DNA of 45,910 nucleotides from Sphingobium indicum BiD32 (lineage in GTDB: Bacteria > Pseudomonadota > Alphaproteobacteria > Sphingomonadales > Sphingomonadaceae): contig NZ_CAVK010000014.1 in the NCBI RefSeq assembly GCF_000382885.1, forward strand, positions 1-45,910, read 5' to 3'. Made by a program: the position numbers and the translations under genes. Below the pieces are notes generated by a model, which saw only the letters and a program-made list of their open reading frames with translations, was not told the origin of the DNA and searched no databases. Positions 34,797-44,143 of this stretch are shown in pieces. The stretch's first letter is position 1. Every line of letters begins with the position of its first letter.

Positions 34797-36403
34797 AATT
34801 TCTGGCGACGCTGTTGCTCATCACGCTACCCGTTCCGGCAATCGCCCAGCAGGTCACGCCGATTCCCAAACTGGTCAGCAAAAATGGTCGTCATGCGCTG
34901 ATAGTCGACGGTACACCCTTCACGATATTAGGGGGGCAGGTCAATAATTCGAGCAACTATCCAGAGGCGCTGAAATCCGCCTGGGATGTGCTGGATCGGG
35001 TTCATGCCAATACGGTCGAAGTGCCAATCGCCTGGCAACAGGTTGAACCGGTTGAAGGCCAGTTCGACCTGTCTTTTCTGCAAACCTTGCTGGATCAGGC
35101 GCGTGCCCATGACAAGCGCGTCGTGCTTTTGTGGTTCGGCACGTGGAAGAATACGTCCTACGCCTATACCCCCGATTGGGTAAAGCTGGACAGTCGCCGC
35201 TTCCCCCGCATGAAGACGCGGGACGGCAAAGATCATGGCGTGCTCAGTGCGCACGGCACCGCAACGCTCGCCGCCGACATGCGGGCGTTCGTCAAGGTCA
35301 TGGAATATCTGCGTGATCATGATGCACAAAATACCGTAATCCTGGTGCAGCCCCAGAACGAGACGGGCAGCTACCGTAACCCGCGCGATTATGGGCCGAC
35401 CGGCGATGCACTGTTTGCAAAGCCGATCCCTGCGGCACTGGCCAAAGCGACGGGCAAGTCCGGCACCTGGAGCCAGGCATTTGGCGCGCAGGCGGATCGT
35501 GCCTTCAATAGCTGGTACGTCGCCGCCTATGTCGATGCGATCGCGGCGGCAGGCAAGGCCGTCAAACCCTTGCCCATGTATGTCAACGCCGCGCTTGCCG
35601 GGCCTTCAAACGTGCCTGACCCGGATGGCGTGGCGAGCGGCGGGCCGCAACAGGATGTCCTCGACATATGGAAGGCGGCGGCACCGCATATCGATTTTGC
35701 CGCGCCTGATATTTACGACCGGGCAAGTGCCAATGTTGTGCAATATCTCGATAAATATGCGCGTGCCGACAATGCGCTCATGGTGCCGGAAATCGGCAAT
35801 GCGCGGGAATTTCATCGCTATTTCTACGCGGCTCTGGGGCGCGGCGCGATTGGATATGCGCCGTTCGGCCTCGATGCGAGCGGCTATTTCAACTATCCGC
35901 TGGGCGCAAAAGATCTGGACGCCGCCACGCTAGATCCGCTCGCCCTGCCCTATCAGGCGGTCGGGTCAATCATGCGCGATTGGGCGCGCATCGCATTTGA
36001 GCGGCCGACCTGGGGCGCAGCCAGGCCCGATGATGGCGCGCCGGTCTCGACCAATATGGGCGGTTGGACGATTTCGGCCTCCTGGGGCGAATGGCAATTC
36101 GGGATGAAAGCCTGGACGTGGCTCAAGTCGGAACCCGCCCCATGGAGCAAGGATTTGATCGGCGGCGTTGCGGTGGCGCAACTATCTGCGGACGAATTTC
36201 TGGTCGTCGGCGATCATGTACGGCTGACTGTCGCAAGCGCTGACGGAACCCCCAACAGCATGGTGCTGCGTGTCGAGGAAGGCGCGTTTCGGGACGGTAA
36301 ATGGGTGATGACGCGCGTGTGGAACGGCGATCAGACCGATTACGGCATCAACCTGCTCGATAAGCCGCAAATATTGAAGATCACTATGGGGCGCTACCGC
36401 TGA
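34793..36403 (+). CDS. GH35 beta-galactosidase (xyloglucan-type, DUF5597 domain)
   Basis: 536 aa with a signal peptide (MKFLATLLLITLPVPAIAQ). The TIM barrel carries acid/base E190 (VQPQNETGSY) and nucleophile E333 (LMVPEIGN). The N-terminal HALIVDGTPFTILGGQVNNSS is the usual GH35 start. The C-terminal region (about 400-536) is the beta domain found in the Cellvibrio Bgl35A type of GH35, which removes galactose from xyloglucan side chains. It overlaps the end of the GH74 gene by four bases and precedes the GH31 gene by 35 bases, so all are one operon. Confidence 0.92.
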   Translation: MKFLATLLLITLPVPAIAQQVTPIPKLVSKNGRHALIVDGTPFTILGGQVNNSSNYPEALKSAWDVLDRVHANTVEVPIAWQQVEPVEGQFDLSFLQTLLDQARAHDKRVVLLWFGTWKNTSYAYTPDWVKLDSRRFPRMKTRDGKDHGVLSAHGTATLAADMRAFVKVMEYLRDHDAQNTVILVQPQNETGSYRNPRDYGPTGDALFAKPIPAALAKATGKSGTWSQAFGAQADRAFNSWYVAAYVDAIAAAGKAVKPLPMYVNAALAGPSNVPDPDGVASGGPQQDVLDIWKAAAPHIDFAAPDIYDRASANVVQYLDKYARADNALMVPEIGNAREFHRYFYAALGRGAIGYAPFGLDASGYFNYPLGAKDLDAATLDPLALPYQAVGSIMRDWARIAFERPTWGAARPDDGAPVSTNMGGWTISASWGEWQFGMKAWTWLKSEPAPWSKDLIGGVAVAQLSADEFLVVGDHVRLTVASADGTPNSMVLRVEEGAFRDGKWVMTRVWNGDQTDYGINLLDKPQILKITMGRYR

Positions 36404-36438
36404 GCGGTGCTGCCAATGACGATTCAGGGAGAAGGACG

Positions 36439-39303
36439 ATGAAGAAGTTAATCCTCACGGCGTTGATGCTGGGTAGTGCGACCGGGGTGGCGCAGGCACA
36501 AAGCTATCGCCAGACCGCGACCGGCGTGCTCGTCACGCCCGCCACCGGCCCATCGGCCAGCGTCGAATTGTCTGTGCATGGGACGGGTATCGTCCATGTC
36601 GTGGCGCTGCCAAAGGGACAGAAAATCGCTGCCCGTGCGCCCAGTCTCATGGTGCCCAATCCACCGGCAACGGGCGCATTCACTGTAGTGGAAGCCAAGG
36701 GTCATGTCGTCGTAAAGGCGCAAAAGGCAACCGCTGATGTCGATCTTTCCACAGGACAGGTGACATTTCTCGACCCGGACGGGCATGTTCTGCTGGGTGA
36801 AAGCGGTGCGCCGCAATTCCGTCCGACGACGGTGGATGGCAAGCACTACGTCAGCATATCACAGCAGTTCAATCGCGGCACTGACGAAGGTGTCTATGGT
36901 CTTGGCCAGCACCAGAACAGCCAGATGGACTATAATGGCGAGGATGTCGAACTTGCCCAGCACAATATGGACATCGCCGTTCCATTTGTCGTCTCGACGA
37001 AGGGCTATGGCCTGTTGTGGGACAATGACGGGATCAGCCGTTTCGGCAATCCCAAACCCTACGCATTGGTGGGCGAAGATATGTCCGTCACCAGCGATGG
37101 CAAGCCCGGCTGGAAAGCTGAGTATTTTCTGGATGGCAAACCCGTTGTGACACAACAGGAAGCGACGATTGATTATCAGTTTTTGAACGATCAGTCGAAA
37201 TGGCCCGAAGCCGCCAAGGCCAAAACCGTCGCTGCGACAGGCGGCCAAAATACGGCAGGCAATGCCGTGCAGAAACAGACGGTGATCTGGAGCGGCGACG
37301 TGATGCCCGACGCCACCGGCGTCCACAAGTTCCAGCTCTACGGTTCAAGCTATTACAAGGTCTATGTCGACGGTAAACTGATGCTGGATCGCTGGCGGCA
37401 GAACTGGAACCCCTGGTTTGCCAATTTTGAAGTACCGCTGGTCAAGGGCAAGCCTGCCGCGATCCGTGTCGAATGGGAACCCAATGCGGGCTATATAGCG
37501 TTGCTGCACAATGATCCCCTACCCGCGCCCGACCGGCATTCGGTCTGGATGACCAGTGATGTGGCGCAAGCGAAGGATTATTGGTTCGTCCCCGGCAGCA
37601 CCATGGACAACGTCATCGCGGGGTACCGCCAACTGACCGGCAAGGCGGAGATGATGCCCAAATGGGCCTATGGCTTCTGGCAATCGCGTCAGCGTTACGA
37701 CACGTCGAAGGAAATCACCGATGTCGTTGCCAAATATCGCGAACTGGCCATTCCGCTAGACAATATCGTGCTCGACTGGCGCTATTGGCGCGATGATGAC
37801 TGGGGCGGCCACCGCTTCGACCCGACCCGCTTCCCCGATCCCAAGGGGTTGATTGATCAGGTTCATGACAATCACGCCAATTTCATGATCTCGGTCTGGC
37901 CGAAATTCTATCCGACCACCGACACTTACAAGGAACTGGCCGCCAAAGGGTTAGTCTATCAGGGCAACATCAAACAGGGGAACAAGGACTGGGTCGGCAT
38001 CGGCTATCAAAGCACCTTCTATGACCCCTACGCCCCCGAAGGCCGCAGCATTTTCTGGAAACAGATTGAACAGCGGCTGGCCAGGTTCGGGGTTGATGCC
38101 TGGTGGGCCGATGCCAGTGAACCGGACATGCATTCCAATCTGTCGATCGCTGAACGGATCGACACCATGGGACCGACCGCGATGGGTCCGGCGGCCGAAT
38201 TCTTCAACAGCTATCCGTTGATGAATGCGCGTGCCTTCTATGATGGCTGGACTGCCTATAAGCCCGACGTGCGCCCCTTTCTGCTGACCCGGTCGGGCTT
38301 TGGCGGGTTGCAACGCTATGGTGCCGCGATCTGGTCGGGTGATGTGGCCAGCCGCTGGTACGATCTGCGGGCGCAGATCTCGGCGGGTGTCAATGCATCG
38401 CTGTCGGGCATCCCCAACTGGACCCATGATATTGGCGGCTTTGCGCTGGAAGATCGATTTTCCACCAAGACGCCGACTGCTGCGGATCTGGAGGAATGGC
38501 GCGAACTGAACCTGCGCTGGTTCCAGTTCGGCGCATTCTCTCCGCTTTTCCGCAGCCATGGCGAGGCGCCCTACCGCGAAATTTACGAAATCAGCCCGGA
38601 AGGCTCGCCGATGCGCGAATCGATGGTCTGGTATGACAAGCTGCGATACCGCCTGATGCCTTACATCTACACGATCGGTGCCGACACCTATATGAAGGAT
38701 GGCAGCATCATGCGCGGAATGGTGATGGATTTCCCCACCGATGCAAAGGTCCGCAAGATCAACGATCAATATCTGTTCGGCGACGCCTTCCTTGTCGCGC
38801 CGGTCACCGATTACAAGGCGCGCAGCCGCAGCGTCTATTTCCCCGGCAATACGCAATGGTATGACTTCTCGACAGGCAAGGCCTATCGCGGGGGCGATTC
38901 GGTCAAGGTCGATGCGCCCTATGAACGGATGCCCCTGTTCGTCCGCGCTGGCGCTGTGGTGCCGATGGGGCCGGTTACACAATGGGTCGATCAGCACCGC
39001 GATGCACCGCTGACCATTGCAGTCTATGCCGGGGCAAATGGCCAATTCTCGCTCTACGAAGATGACGGTCGCAGCCTTGCCTATAAAATGGGGGCATCGA
39101 GCCGCATCCCGATGACCTATGACGATAGCAAAGGCACGCTGACCATCGGCGCACGCCACGGCGCGGGCTGGAAGGACATGCCTGCAACGCGCACAATCCG
39201 CATCAAATGGGTTGTGCCGGGCAAGCCGGTTACCGACGACAATGCCTTTGATGCGGAAGTAACCTATACCGGCGCAGCGGTGACCATCGGCAAGCGCCGC
39301 TGA
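36439..39303 (+). CDS. GH31 alpha-xylosidase with inserted PA14 domain
   Basis: 954 aa with a signal peptide (cleavage after about VAQA) and RBS GGGAGAAGGA upstream. Order: N-terminal beta-sandwich (about 25-220, with GVYGLGQHQNSQMDYNG), a PA14 insert (about 224-362, ATGVHKFQLYGSSYYKVYVDGKL region), catalytic barrel (about 385-740) with nucleophile D558 in DAWWADASEPD, then C-terminal beta domains. A PA14 insert in this place is the hallmark of the Cellvibrio Xyl31A type of alpha-xylosidase, which removes the non-reducing-end xylose from xyloglucan oligosaccharides. That xylose is the likely substrate for the symporter, XylB and XylX. Its TGA overlaps the ATG of the next gene by one base. Confidence 0.93.
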   Translation: MKKLILTALMLGSATGVAQAQSYRQTATGVLVTPATGPSASVELSVHGTGIVHVVALPKGQKIAARAPSLMVPNPPATGAFTVVEAKGHVVVKAQKATADVDLSTGQVTFLDPDGHVLLGESGAPQFRPTTVDGKHYVSISQQFNRGTDEGVYGLGQHQNSQMDYNGEDVELAQHNMDIAVPFVVSTKGYGLLWDNDGISRFGNPKPYALVGEDMSVTSDGKPGWKAEYFLDGKPVVTQQEATIDYQFLNDQSKWPEAAKAKTVAATGGQNTAGNAVQKQTVIWSGDVMPDATGVHKFQLYGSSYYKVYVDGKLMLDRWRQNWNPWFANFEVPLVKGKPAAIRVEWEPNAGYIALLHNDPLPAPDRHSVWMTSDVAQAKDYWFVPGSTMDNVIAGYRQLTGKAEMMPKWAYGFWQSRQRYDTSKEITDVVAKYRELAIPLDNIVLDWRYWRDDDWGGHRFDPTRFPDPKGLIDQVHDNHANFMISVWPKFYPTTDTYKELAAKGLVYQGNIKQGNKDWVGIGYQSTFYDPYAPEGRSIFWKQIEQRLARFGVDAWWADASEPDMHSNLSIAERIDTMGPTAMGPAAEFFNSYPLMNARAFYDGWTAYKPDVRPFLLTRSGFGGLQRYGAAIWSGDVASRWYDLRAQISAGVNASLSGIPNWTHDIGGFALEDRFSTKTPTAADLEEWRELNLRWFQFGAFSPLFRSHGEAPYREIYEISPEGSPMRESMVWYDKLRYRLMPYIYTIGADTYMKDGSIMRGMVMDFPTDAKVRKINDQYLFGDAFLVAPVTDYKARSRSVYFPGNTQWYDFSTGKAYRGGDSVKVDAPYERMPLFVRAGAVVPMGPVTQWVDQHRDAPLTIAVYAGANGQFSLYEDDGRSLAYKMGASSRIPMTYDDSKGTLTIGARHGAGWKDMPATRTIRIKWVVPGKPVTDDNAFDAEVTYTGAAVTIGKRR

Positions 39304-40943
39304 TGCAGGACAACTGGCATCGGCGCGGTATCCTGGCGGGGCTGGCGGCGATGCCAGTCCTGCCAGCCCTTGCACGCAATGGCGGGATCATGTCGGGACC
39401 AGTGCAGCCGACCTGGCCATCGCTGGTCGAACATTACAGGACTCCCGACTGGTTCCGCGATGCCAAGTTCGGCATCTGGTCGCATTGGGGCGCGCAGGCC
39501 GTACCAGAACAGGGCGACTGGTACGGGCGGTTCCTGTATATGCAGGGTCACCCGATGTATCGCCAGCATCTGGAGGCCTATGGTCACCCGGCCGACACCG
39601 GCATGATGGATGTGCTGAACCGCTGGACCGCGGAGCGCTGGGATCCGCAAGCACTGATGCAGCGGTTCGTGAAGGCCGGGGCAAAATATTTCGTCTCTCT
39701 CGCCTGCCACCATGACAATCTGGATTGCTATGACAGTCGGCACCATGCCTGGAACAGTATGCGGGTCGGCCCAAAGCGCGATATCGTGGGTATCTGGGCA
39801 AAGGCCGCGCGGGCGGCCGGGCTGCGCTTTGGCGTGTCCAACCATGCCAGCCATGCCTGGCACTGGTATCAGCCTGCTTACGCCTATGATGCCGAAGGAC
39901 CGCGCAAGGGCGAACGCTATGATGCGTACCGGCTCAGCAGGGCCGACGGCGCGGGCAAGTGGTGGCAGGGTCTTGACCCACAAACGCTCTATACCGGCCG
40001 CCACATGGTCGCGCCCGATGGCATCGAGAGCATGTCGGCGATGGATCAATGGCACGCGGCGCATAACGGCCAATGGATCGAAACCGCGCCGCCTGGCGAC
40101 GCACACTATGCCCGGCAATGGTTGCTGCGCCAGATCGACCTGATCGCGAAATACCGCCCTGATTTCTGCTATATGGACAATCATGAACTGCCCTTTGGCC
40201 CCATCGGGCTGGCGGCGGCGGCGGATTATTACAACCGGTCGATCCAATGGCATGGCAAGGTCGATGTCGTGCTCACCGCCAAGCAACTCAAACCCTATGC
40301 GCGCGGTGCCATGGTACAGGATGTCGAGCGCGGCTTTTCAGACCATTTATGGGAAGAGCCCTGGCAGACCGACACGTGCATCGGCGACTGGTTTTACAAT
40401 CGCGCGCGGTTCACCGACAAAAGCTATGTGTCGGCCGAAGCCGTGCTCCAGCGCCTCGCCGACGTCGTGTCGAAGAATGGCAATCTGCTGTTATCGGTCC
40501 CGCAGCGCGGTGACGGCACGATCGACGCGGAAGCAGAGAATATCCTTGACGATCTGGGCGCTTGGATGGCGGTCAATGAGGTTGCGATTTTCGGTTCGCG
40601 CCCATTTCACATCTATGGCGAAGGGCCAACGCAATTGGCTGCCGGCATGCAGAACGAAGGCGCATTCAAAGGGTTCGACACCCGCGATGTTCGCTTCACG
40701 GTGAAGGATGGCGCGCTCTACATCTTCTTCTTGAAACCGCCGCGTGCGAAGGCGCGCATCGCCGCGCTGGGCAAGGCCCGCTGGGCCGGACGGATCGCGC
40801 GCGCCACACTTCTTGGGCATGGCGAGATTGCACACAGCCACGGTCAGGCCTGTCTGGAGCTTGACATGACCACCAGCCCGGCCATCGTCCCGGTTGTGCG
40901 GATCGATGGTTCTGGCATCGGGTCGGGGACCAAGCCCATATGA
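39303..40943 (+). CDS. GH29-type alpha-L-fucosidase
   Basis: 546 aa. The N-terminus (MQDNWHRRGILAGLAAMPVLPALA) is an export signal with an RR pair, so it may use the Tat route. The barrel has the GH29 start WFRDAKFGIWSHWG, then YFVSLACHHDNLDCYDS, and the presumed nucleophile D292 in FCYMDNHELP. NGNLLLSVPQRGDG is typical of the end of the barrel. A small C-terminal beta domain follows. It would remove the terminal fucose of xyloglucan side chains. The start codon overlaps the GH31 stop (TGATG), giving tight coupling. The 107 bases after it hold no clear terminator. Confidence 0.9.
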   Translation: MQDNWHRRGILAGLAAMPVLPALARNGGIMSGPVQPTWPSLVEHYRTPDWFRDAKFGIWSHWGAQAVPEQGDWYGRFLYMQGHPMYRQHLEAYGHPADTGMMDVLNRWTAERWDPQALMQRFVKAGAKYFVSLACHHDNLDCYDSRHHAWNSMRVGPKRDIVGIWAKAARAAGLRFGVSNHASHAWHWYQPAYAYDAEGPRKGERYDAYRLSRADGAGKWWQGLDPQTLYTGRHMVAPDGIESMSAMDQWHAAHNGQWIETAPPGDAHYARQWLLRQIDLIAKYRPDFCYMDNHELPFGPIGLAAAADYYNRSIQWHGKVDVVLTAKQLKPYARGAMVQDVERGFSDHLWEEPWQTDTCIGDWFYNRARFTDKSYVSAEAVLQRLADVVSKNGNLLLSVPQRGDGTIDAEAENILDDLGAWMAVNEVAIFGSRPFHIYGEGPTQLAAGMQNEGAFKGFDTRDVRFTVKDGALYIFFLKPPRAKARIAALGKARWAGRIARATLLGHGEIAHSHGQACLELDMTTSPAIVPVVRIDGSGIGSGTKPI

Positions 40944-41050
40944 TACGCCGCGCGGGCTGGCAAAGGCCATTCCAACGGCATCGGCCAGAAGAGTCGGGCA
41001 TGTGCGTAGGCGCTTCATGATCGGGAATTGCATCAAAATTCGGGGTGAAT

Positions 41051-42415
41051 ATGGGGATGGATAGTTTTTGGTCAGGCATTGGCGGATTGCTCGGTCCGCA
41101 TGGTCCAGCGCAGACCGCCACGGCGCACAGTTATGCGCCGGGCGATTTTTCGATCCACTTCTTCCTGCAACTGGCGGTCATACTTGTCGCCTGCCGCCTG
41201 GTCGGATGGCTCGGCCGTAAATTTCTTGGTCAACCGCAGGTAGTTGGCGAAATGATCGCGGGCGCCTTGCTTGGACCATCGCTGTTTGGTCTGCTCCTGC
41301 CCGATCTGCAACGCGCGATTTTTCCTCCGGAAACGCGGAATATACTTTACGCTGGAGCGCAACTGGGTGTCGGGCTGTATATGTTCCTGGTCGGCACGAC
41401 GCTGCGGATAGATCATTTCAAGGCCAAAGCCAAAAGCGCGGCGGGTGTCTCGCTGGCGGGCATCGTTGCGCCTTTTGTCGTGGCCGCACTCATCATGCCG
41501 TTCCTGCTCGAAATGCCCGGATTGTTCGCGCCCGGCATATCGCGCCTCAATGCGACACTTTTCATGGGCGCGTGCATCGCGCTCACCGCATTCCCGATGC
41601 TCGCGCGAATTATCAACGAGCGGGGGCTGGCGGACAGCGCGCTGGGGACGCTGTCGCTTACGGCTGGGGCGTTTGACGATGCCTGTTCGTGGTGCGTATT
41701 GGCGCTGGTCCTGGCGACCTTTGGCGGTGGTCCATCGGTAGCGATCATTGCGATCGGCGGCGGGCTTGCCTGGGGGCTGGTCGTCCTGTCGTTCGGGCCA
41801 CGTCTGTTCGCACCGCTGGCCGCGCAGGTCACGCGCCAAGGGACCATGAGCACCGGCATACTCGCCATCACGCTCGCAGCATTCTGCACTTCCGCATTTT
41901 TGATGGATGCGGTTGGAATCCATGCCATTTTCGGGGGCTTCATCCTGGGCGCGGTGATGCCGCGTGGACTGTTCGCGGACGAAATCCGTCGCAAGGTCGA
42001 GCCACTCGCAGTCGTCCTGCTATTACCCATGTTTTTCACTTATTCTGGGCTGAATACCCAGATGAACATGGTCAATTCGCTTCCATTGCTGGGCATCGCC
42101 CTGCTCATCCTGATTGCCTCCATCATGGCCAAGGGCGGCGCCTGCTATCTTGCCGCCCGGCTTTCGGGCGAGGATAATCGCACGGCGCTCGGTATTGGCG
42201 CGCTGATGAATTCGCGCGGACTGATGGAACTCATCATCATCAATATCGGGCTGCAAAAAGGCATTATCGGACCGACTCTGTTCTCGATGCTGGTGCTGAT
42301 GGCGATCGTCACGACGATGATGGCGGGACCATTGTTTGAACTATTCTATGGCCGTCAGGCACGCGAGCGCGGCGACCTTGGCGCGCTCGATTTGTCACCG
42401 AGCGCGATCAAGTAG
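41051..42415 (+). CDS. Cation/proton antiporter (CPA2, KefB/NapA-like)
   Basis: 454 aa from ATG 41051; a GTG at 41045 and an ATG at 41057 are near-equal alternatives. About twelve to thirteen membrane helices. Family motifs: LGQPQVVGEMIAGALLGPSLFG, GVGLYMFLVG, LTAGAFDDACSWCVLALV (with the DD/ND ion-site region) and GIHAIFGGFILGAVMP. No C-terminal RCK/TrkA domain is present, so it is closer to short Na+(K+)/H+ antiporters than to full KefB. It follows the GH29 gene on the same strand but has no evident role in glycan use. It could be part of the island or of the original flank. Confidence 0.88.
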   Translation: MGMDSFWSGIGGLLGPHGPAQTATAHSYAPGDFSIHFFLQLAVILVACRLVGWLGRKFLGQPQVVGEMIAGALLGPSLFGLLLPDLQRAIFPPETRNILYAGAQLGVGLYMFLVGTTLRIDHFKAKAKSAAGVSLAGIVAPFVVAALIMPFLLEMPGLFAPGISRLNATLFMGACIALTAFPMLARIINERGLADSALGTLSLTAGAFDDACSWCVLALVLATFGGGPSVAIIAIGGGLAWGLVVLSFGPRLFAPLAAQVTRQGTMSTGILAITLAAFCTSAFLMDAVGIHAIFGGFILGAVMPRGLFADEIRRKVEPLAVVLLLPMFFTYSGLNTQMNMVNSLPLLGIALLILIASIMAKGGACYLAARLSGEDNRTALGIGALMNSRGLMELIIINIGLQKGIIGPTLFSMLVLMAIVTTMMAGPLFELFYGRQARERGDLGALDLSPSAIK

Positions 42416-42472
42416 GGGATATAGGCGTTCGCCAATAATGATTGACCCGCGCCTCGCGGAATGGCCAACAGA

Positions 42473-42490
42473 CTCCCGCGTTCGCGGGAG
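42473..42490. repeat. Short perfect inverted repeat, REP-like
   Basis: CTCCCGCG-TT-CGCGGGAG, two 8-bp arms around TT, lies in the 170-base gap between the antiporter and ureD. It lacks a T tail. It could be a dispersed REP-type element or a weak terminator for the antiporter. The rest of the gap shows nothing I can name. Confidence 0.5.
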
Positions 42491-42586
42491 CATGTAATGG
42501 AATAAGCGCGACCGTTGATGGGTATCCCCCGCCCGTTCGTTCCATACGTCATATGCCCCATGTCGTGACCTGCCGCGCCTGATCAG

Positions 42587-43444
42587 ATGGTGTCCATGAC
42601 CCTGCAACGCGCCATCACCGTGCCGCCCAAGTCCCGGCACCAGCGCGTCGATGGCCGCGCCATGGTCGCATTCGGCGCCCGCGGCATCCGCGACATGATG
42701 CAGGTTGCGCCAGCCCGGCTACTGTTTCCGCAAGGGCGGGAGGGCGATTTTCCGCTGGCCGTCACCGTCACCACCTGTGGTGGGCTGACCGGGGGTGATA
42801 GGCTGGCGCTCGACATCATCGTCGATCCGGGCGTGGGCGCGACCATCGTGCCGCAGGCCGCCGAAAAGCTCTACCGCGCGCTGGATGAGGATGAGCCGTC
42901 GCGCATCGAAACCCGTATCAGCATCGGCGCGGGCGCGACCTGCGAATGGCTGGCGCAGGAAGCGATATTGTTCGATCGCAGCAGGATGCGCCGCACGCTG
43001 GAGGCCGACATGGCCCCCGACGCACGGATGCTGGCGATGGAGATGCTGGTGCTGGGCCGCAGTGCCATGGGGGAAAGCTATCAGAGCGGGCTGATCCATG
43101 ACAGCTGGCGTATCCGACGCGGTGGGCGGCTGATCTGGGCCGATGCGTTGCATGTTGAAGGTGACTTTGCGGCACAGGGGCGCGCGCCGTTCGGCTTTGG
43201 CGATGCAGCCGCGATCGCCACTCTGGTCTATGCGGGACAGGATGCTGGCGATTACCTCGACCTGGCCCGCACGCTGGTTGAAACGCCGACCGGCGGCGCG
43301 ACCAGCTTTGACGGGCTACTTATCCTGCGTCTGACGCGCAATGACGCGCAGGCGCTGCGCAAGGATGTGATGCGCGCGGCAGGCGTTTTGCGCGCCGCGA
43401 TATTCGGACTGTCGCCCTCCATGCCCACTATCTGCTACTGTTGA
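42587..43444 (+). CDS. ureD: Urease accessory protein UreD
   Basis: 285 aa from ATG 42587 (or 277+ aa from ATG 42596; neither has a clear RBS). It shows the UreD/UreH pattern: the [19 protein letters not shown] block, [47 protein letters not shown] and WADALHVEG. With UreF and UreG it delivers nickel to the urease apoenzyme. The C-terminus (MPTICYC) lacks the tryptophan usually found in that position. It leads the ureDABC series; ureA starts five bases after its stop. Confidence 0.92.
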   Translation: MVSMTLQRAITVPPKSRHQRVDGRAMVAFGARGIRDMMQVAPARLLFPQGREGDFPLAVTVTTCGGLTGGDRLALDIIVDPGVGATIVPQAAEKLYRALDEDEPSRIETRISIGAGATCEWLAQEAILFDRSRMRRTLEADMAPDARMLAMEMLVLGRSAMGESYQSGLIHDSWRIRRGGRLIWADALHVEGDFAAQGRAPFGFGDAAAIATLVYAGQDAGDYLDLARTLVETPTGGATSFDGLLILRLTRNDAQALRKDVMRAAGVLRAAIFGLSPSMPTICYC

Positions 43445-43448
43445 TCCC

Positions 43449-43751
43449 ATGAACCTGAAGGGACGCGAAAAGGACAAGCTGCTGGTGGCGATGGCCGCCA
43501 TGGTCGCGCGTAATCGGCTGGCGCGCGGGGTCAAACTCAACCATCCCGAAGCGATAGCGCTGATCACCGACCATGTGGTGGAGGGCGCGCGAGACGGCCA
43601 GTCGGTCGCCGCGCTGATGGCGAGCGGAGGCCATGTCCTGACCCGCGATCAGGTGATGGAGGGCATCGCCGAGATGATCCACGACATTCAGGTCGAAGCG
43701 ACTTTCCCCGACGGCACCAAGCTCGTCACCGTACATCGGCCGATCCGGTGA
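43449..43751 (+). CDS. ureA: Urease gamma subunit
   Basis: 100 aa, the standard length of the separate gamma subunit. It starts [15 protein letters not shown] and carries [20 protein letters not shown] and [25 protein letters not shown], all family signatures. It forms the urease heterotrimer with UreB and UreC in the cytoplasm. Confidence 0.97.
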   Translation: MNLKGREKDKLLVAMAAMVARNRLARGVKLNHPEAIALITDHVVEGARDGQSVAALMASGGHVLTRDQVMEGIAEMIHDIQVEATFPDGTKLVTVHRPIR

Positions 43752-43791
43752 GAGGCTTGGCGATCAAAATGACCGTGTCAGGGATAGCCCC

Positions 43792-44097
43792 GTGATCCCC
43801 GGCGAAATCATCCCCGCCCCCGGCGACATCGTGCTGAACGAAGGACGCGAAGCCATCACCCTGACCGTCGCCAATAGTGGCGACCGGCCGATCCAGGTGG
43901 GAAGCCATTATCATTTCGCCGAGACGAACCCAGCGCTGTTGTTCGACCGCGACGTGGCGCGCGGATACCGGCTGGACATTCCGTCCGGCACTGCGGTTCG
44001 GTTCGAGCCGGGGCAGAGCCGGGACGTGCAGTTGATCCCCTATGCAGGCGACCGGATCGTCATCGGCTTTCGTGGCGATGTGATGGGGGCATTGTGA
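43792..44097 (+). CDS. ureB: Urease beta subunit
   Basis: 101 aa, standard length. The start is GTG at 43792 ([20 protein letters not shown]). Family motifs include [22 protein letters not shown] and [19 protein letters not shown]. The 40-base gap after ureA is longer than elsewhere in the operon. Confidence 0.97.
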   Translation: MIPGEIIPAPGDIVLNEGREAITLTVANSGDRPIQVGSHYHFAETNPALLFDRDVARGYRLDIPSGTAVRFEPGQSRDVQLIPYAGDRIVIGFRGDVMGAL

Positions 44098-44143
44098 TGG
44101 AGTGCTACACAACAGCCGCTCGAAACGAACGGAGGGTTGTTTA

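Noticed and set aside
41051..42415. Antiporter as glutathione-gated KefB
   Set aside because: The C-terminal nucleotide-binding (RCK) domain and the partner KefG are absent.
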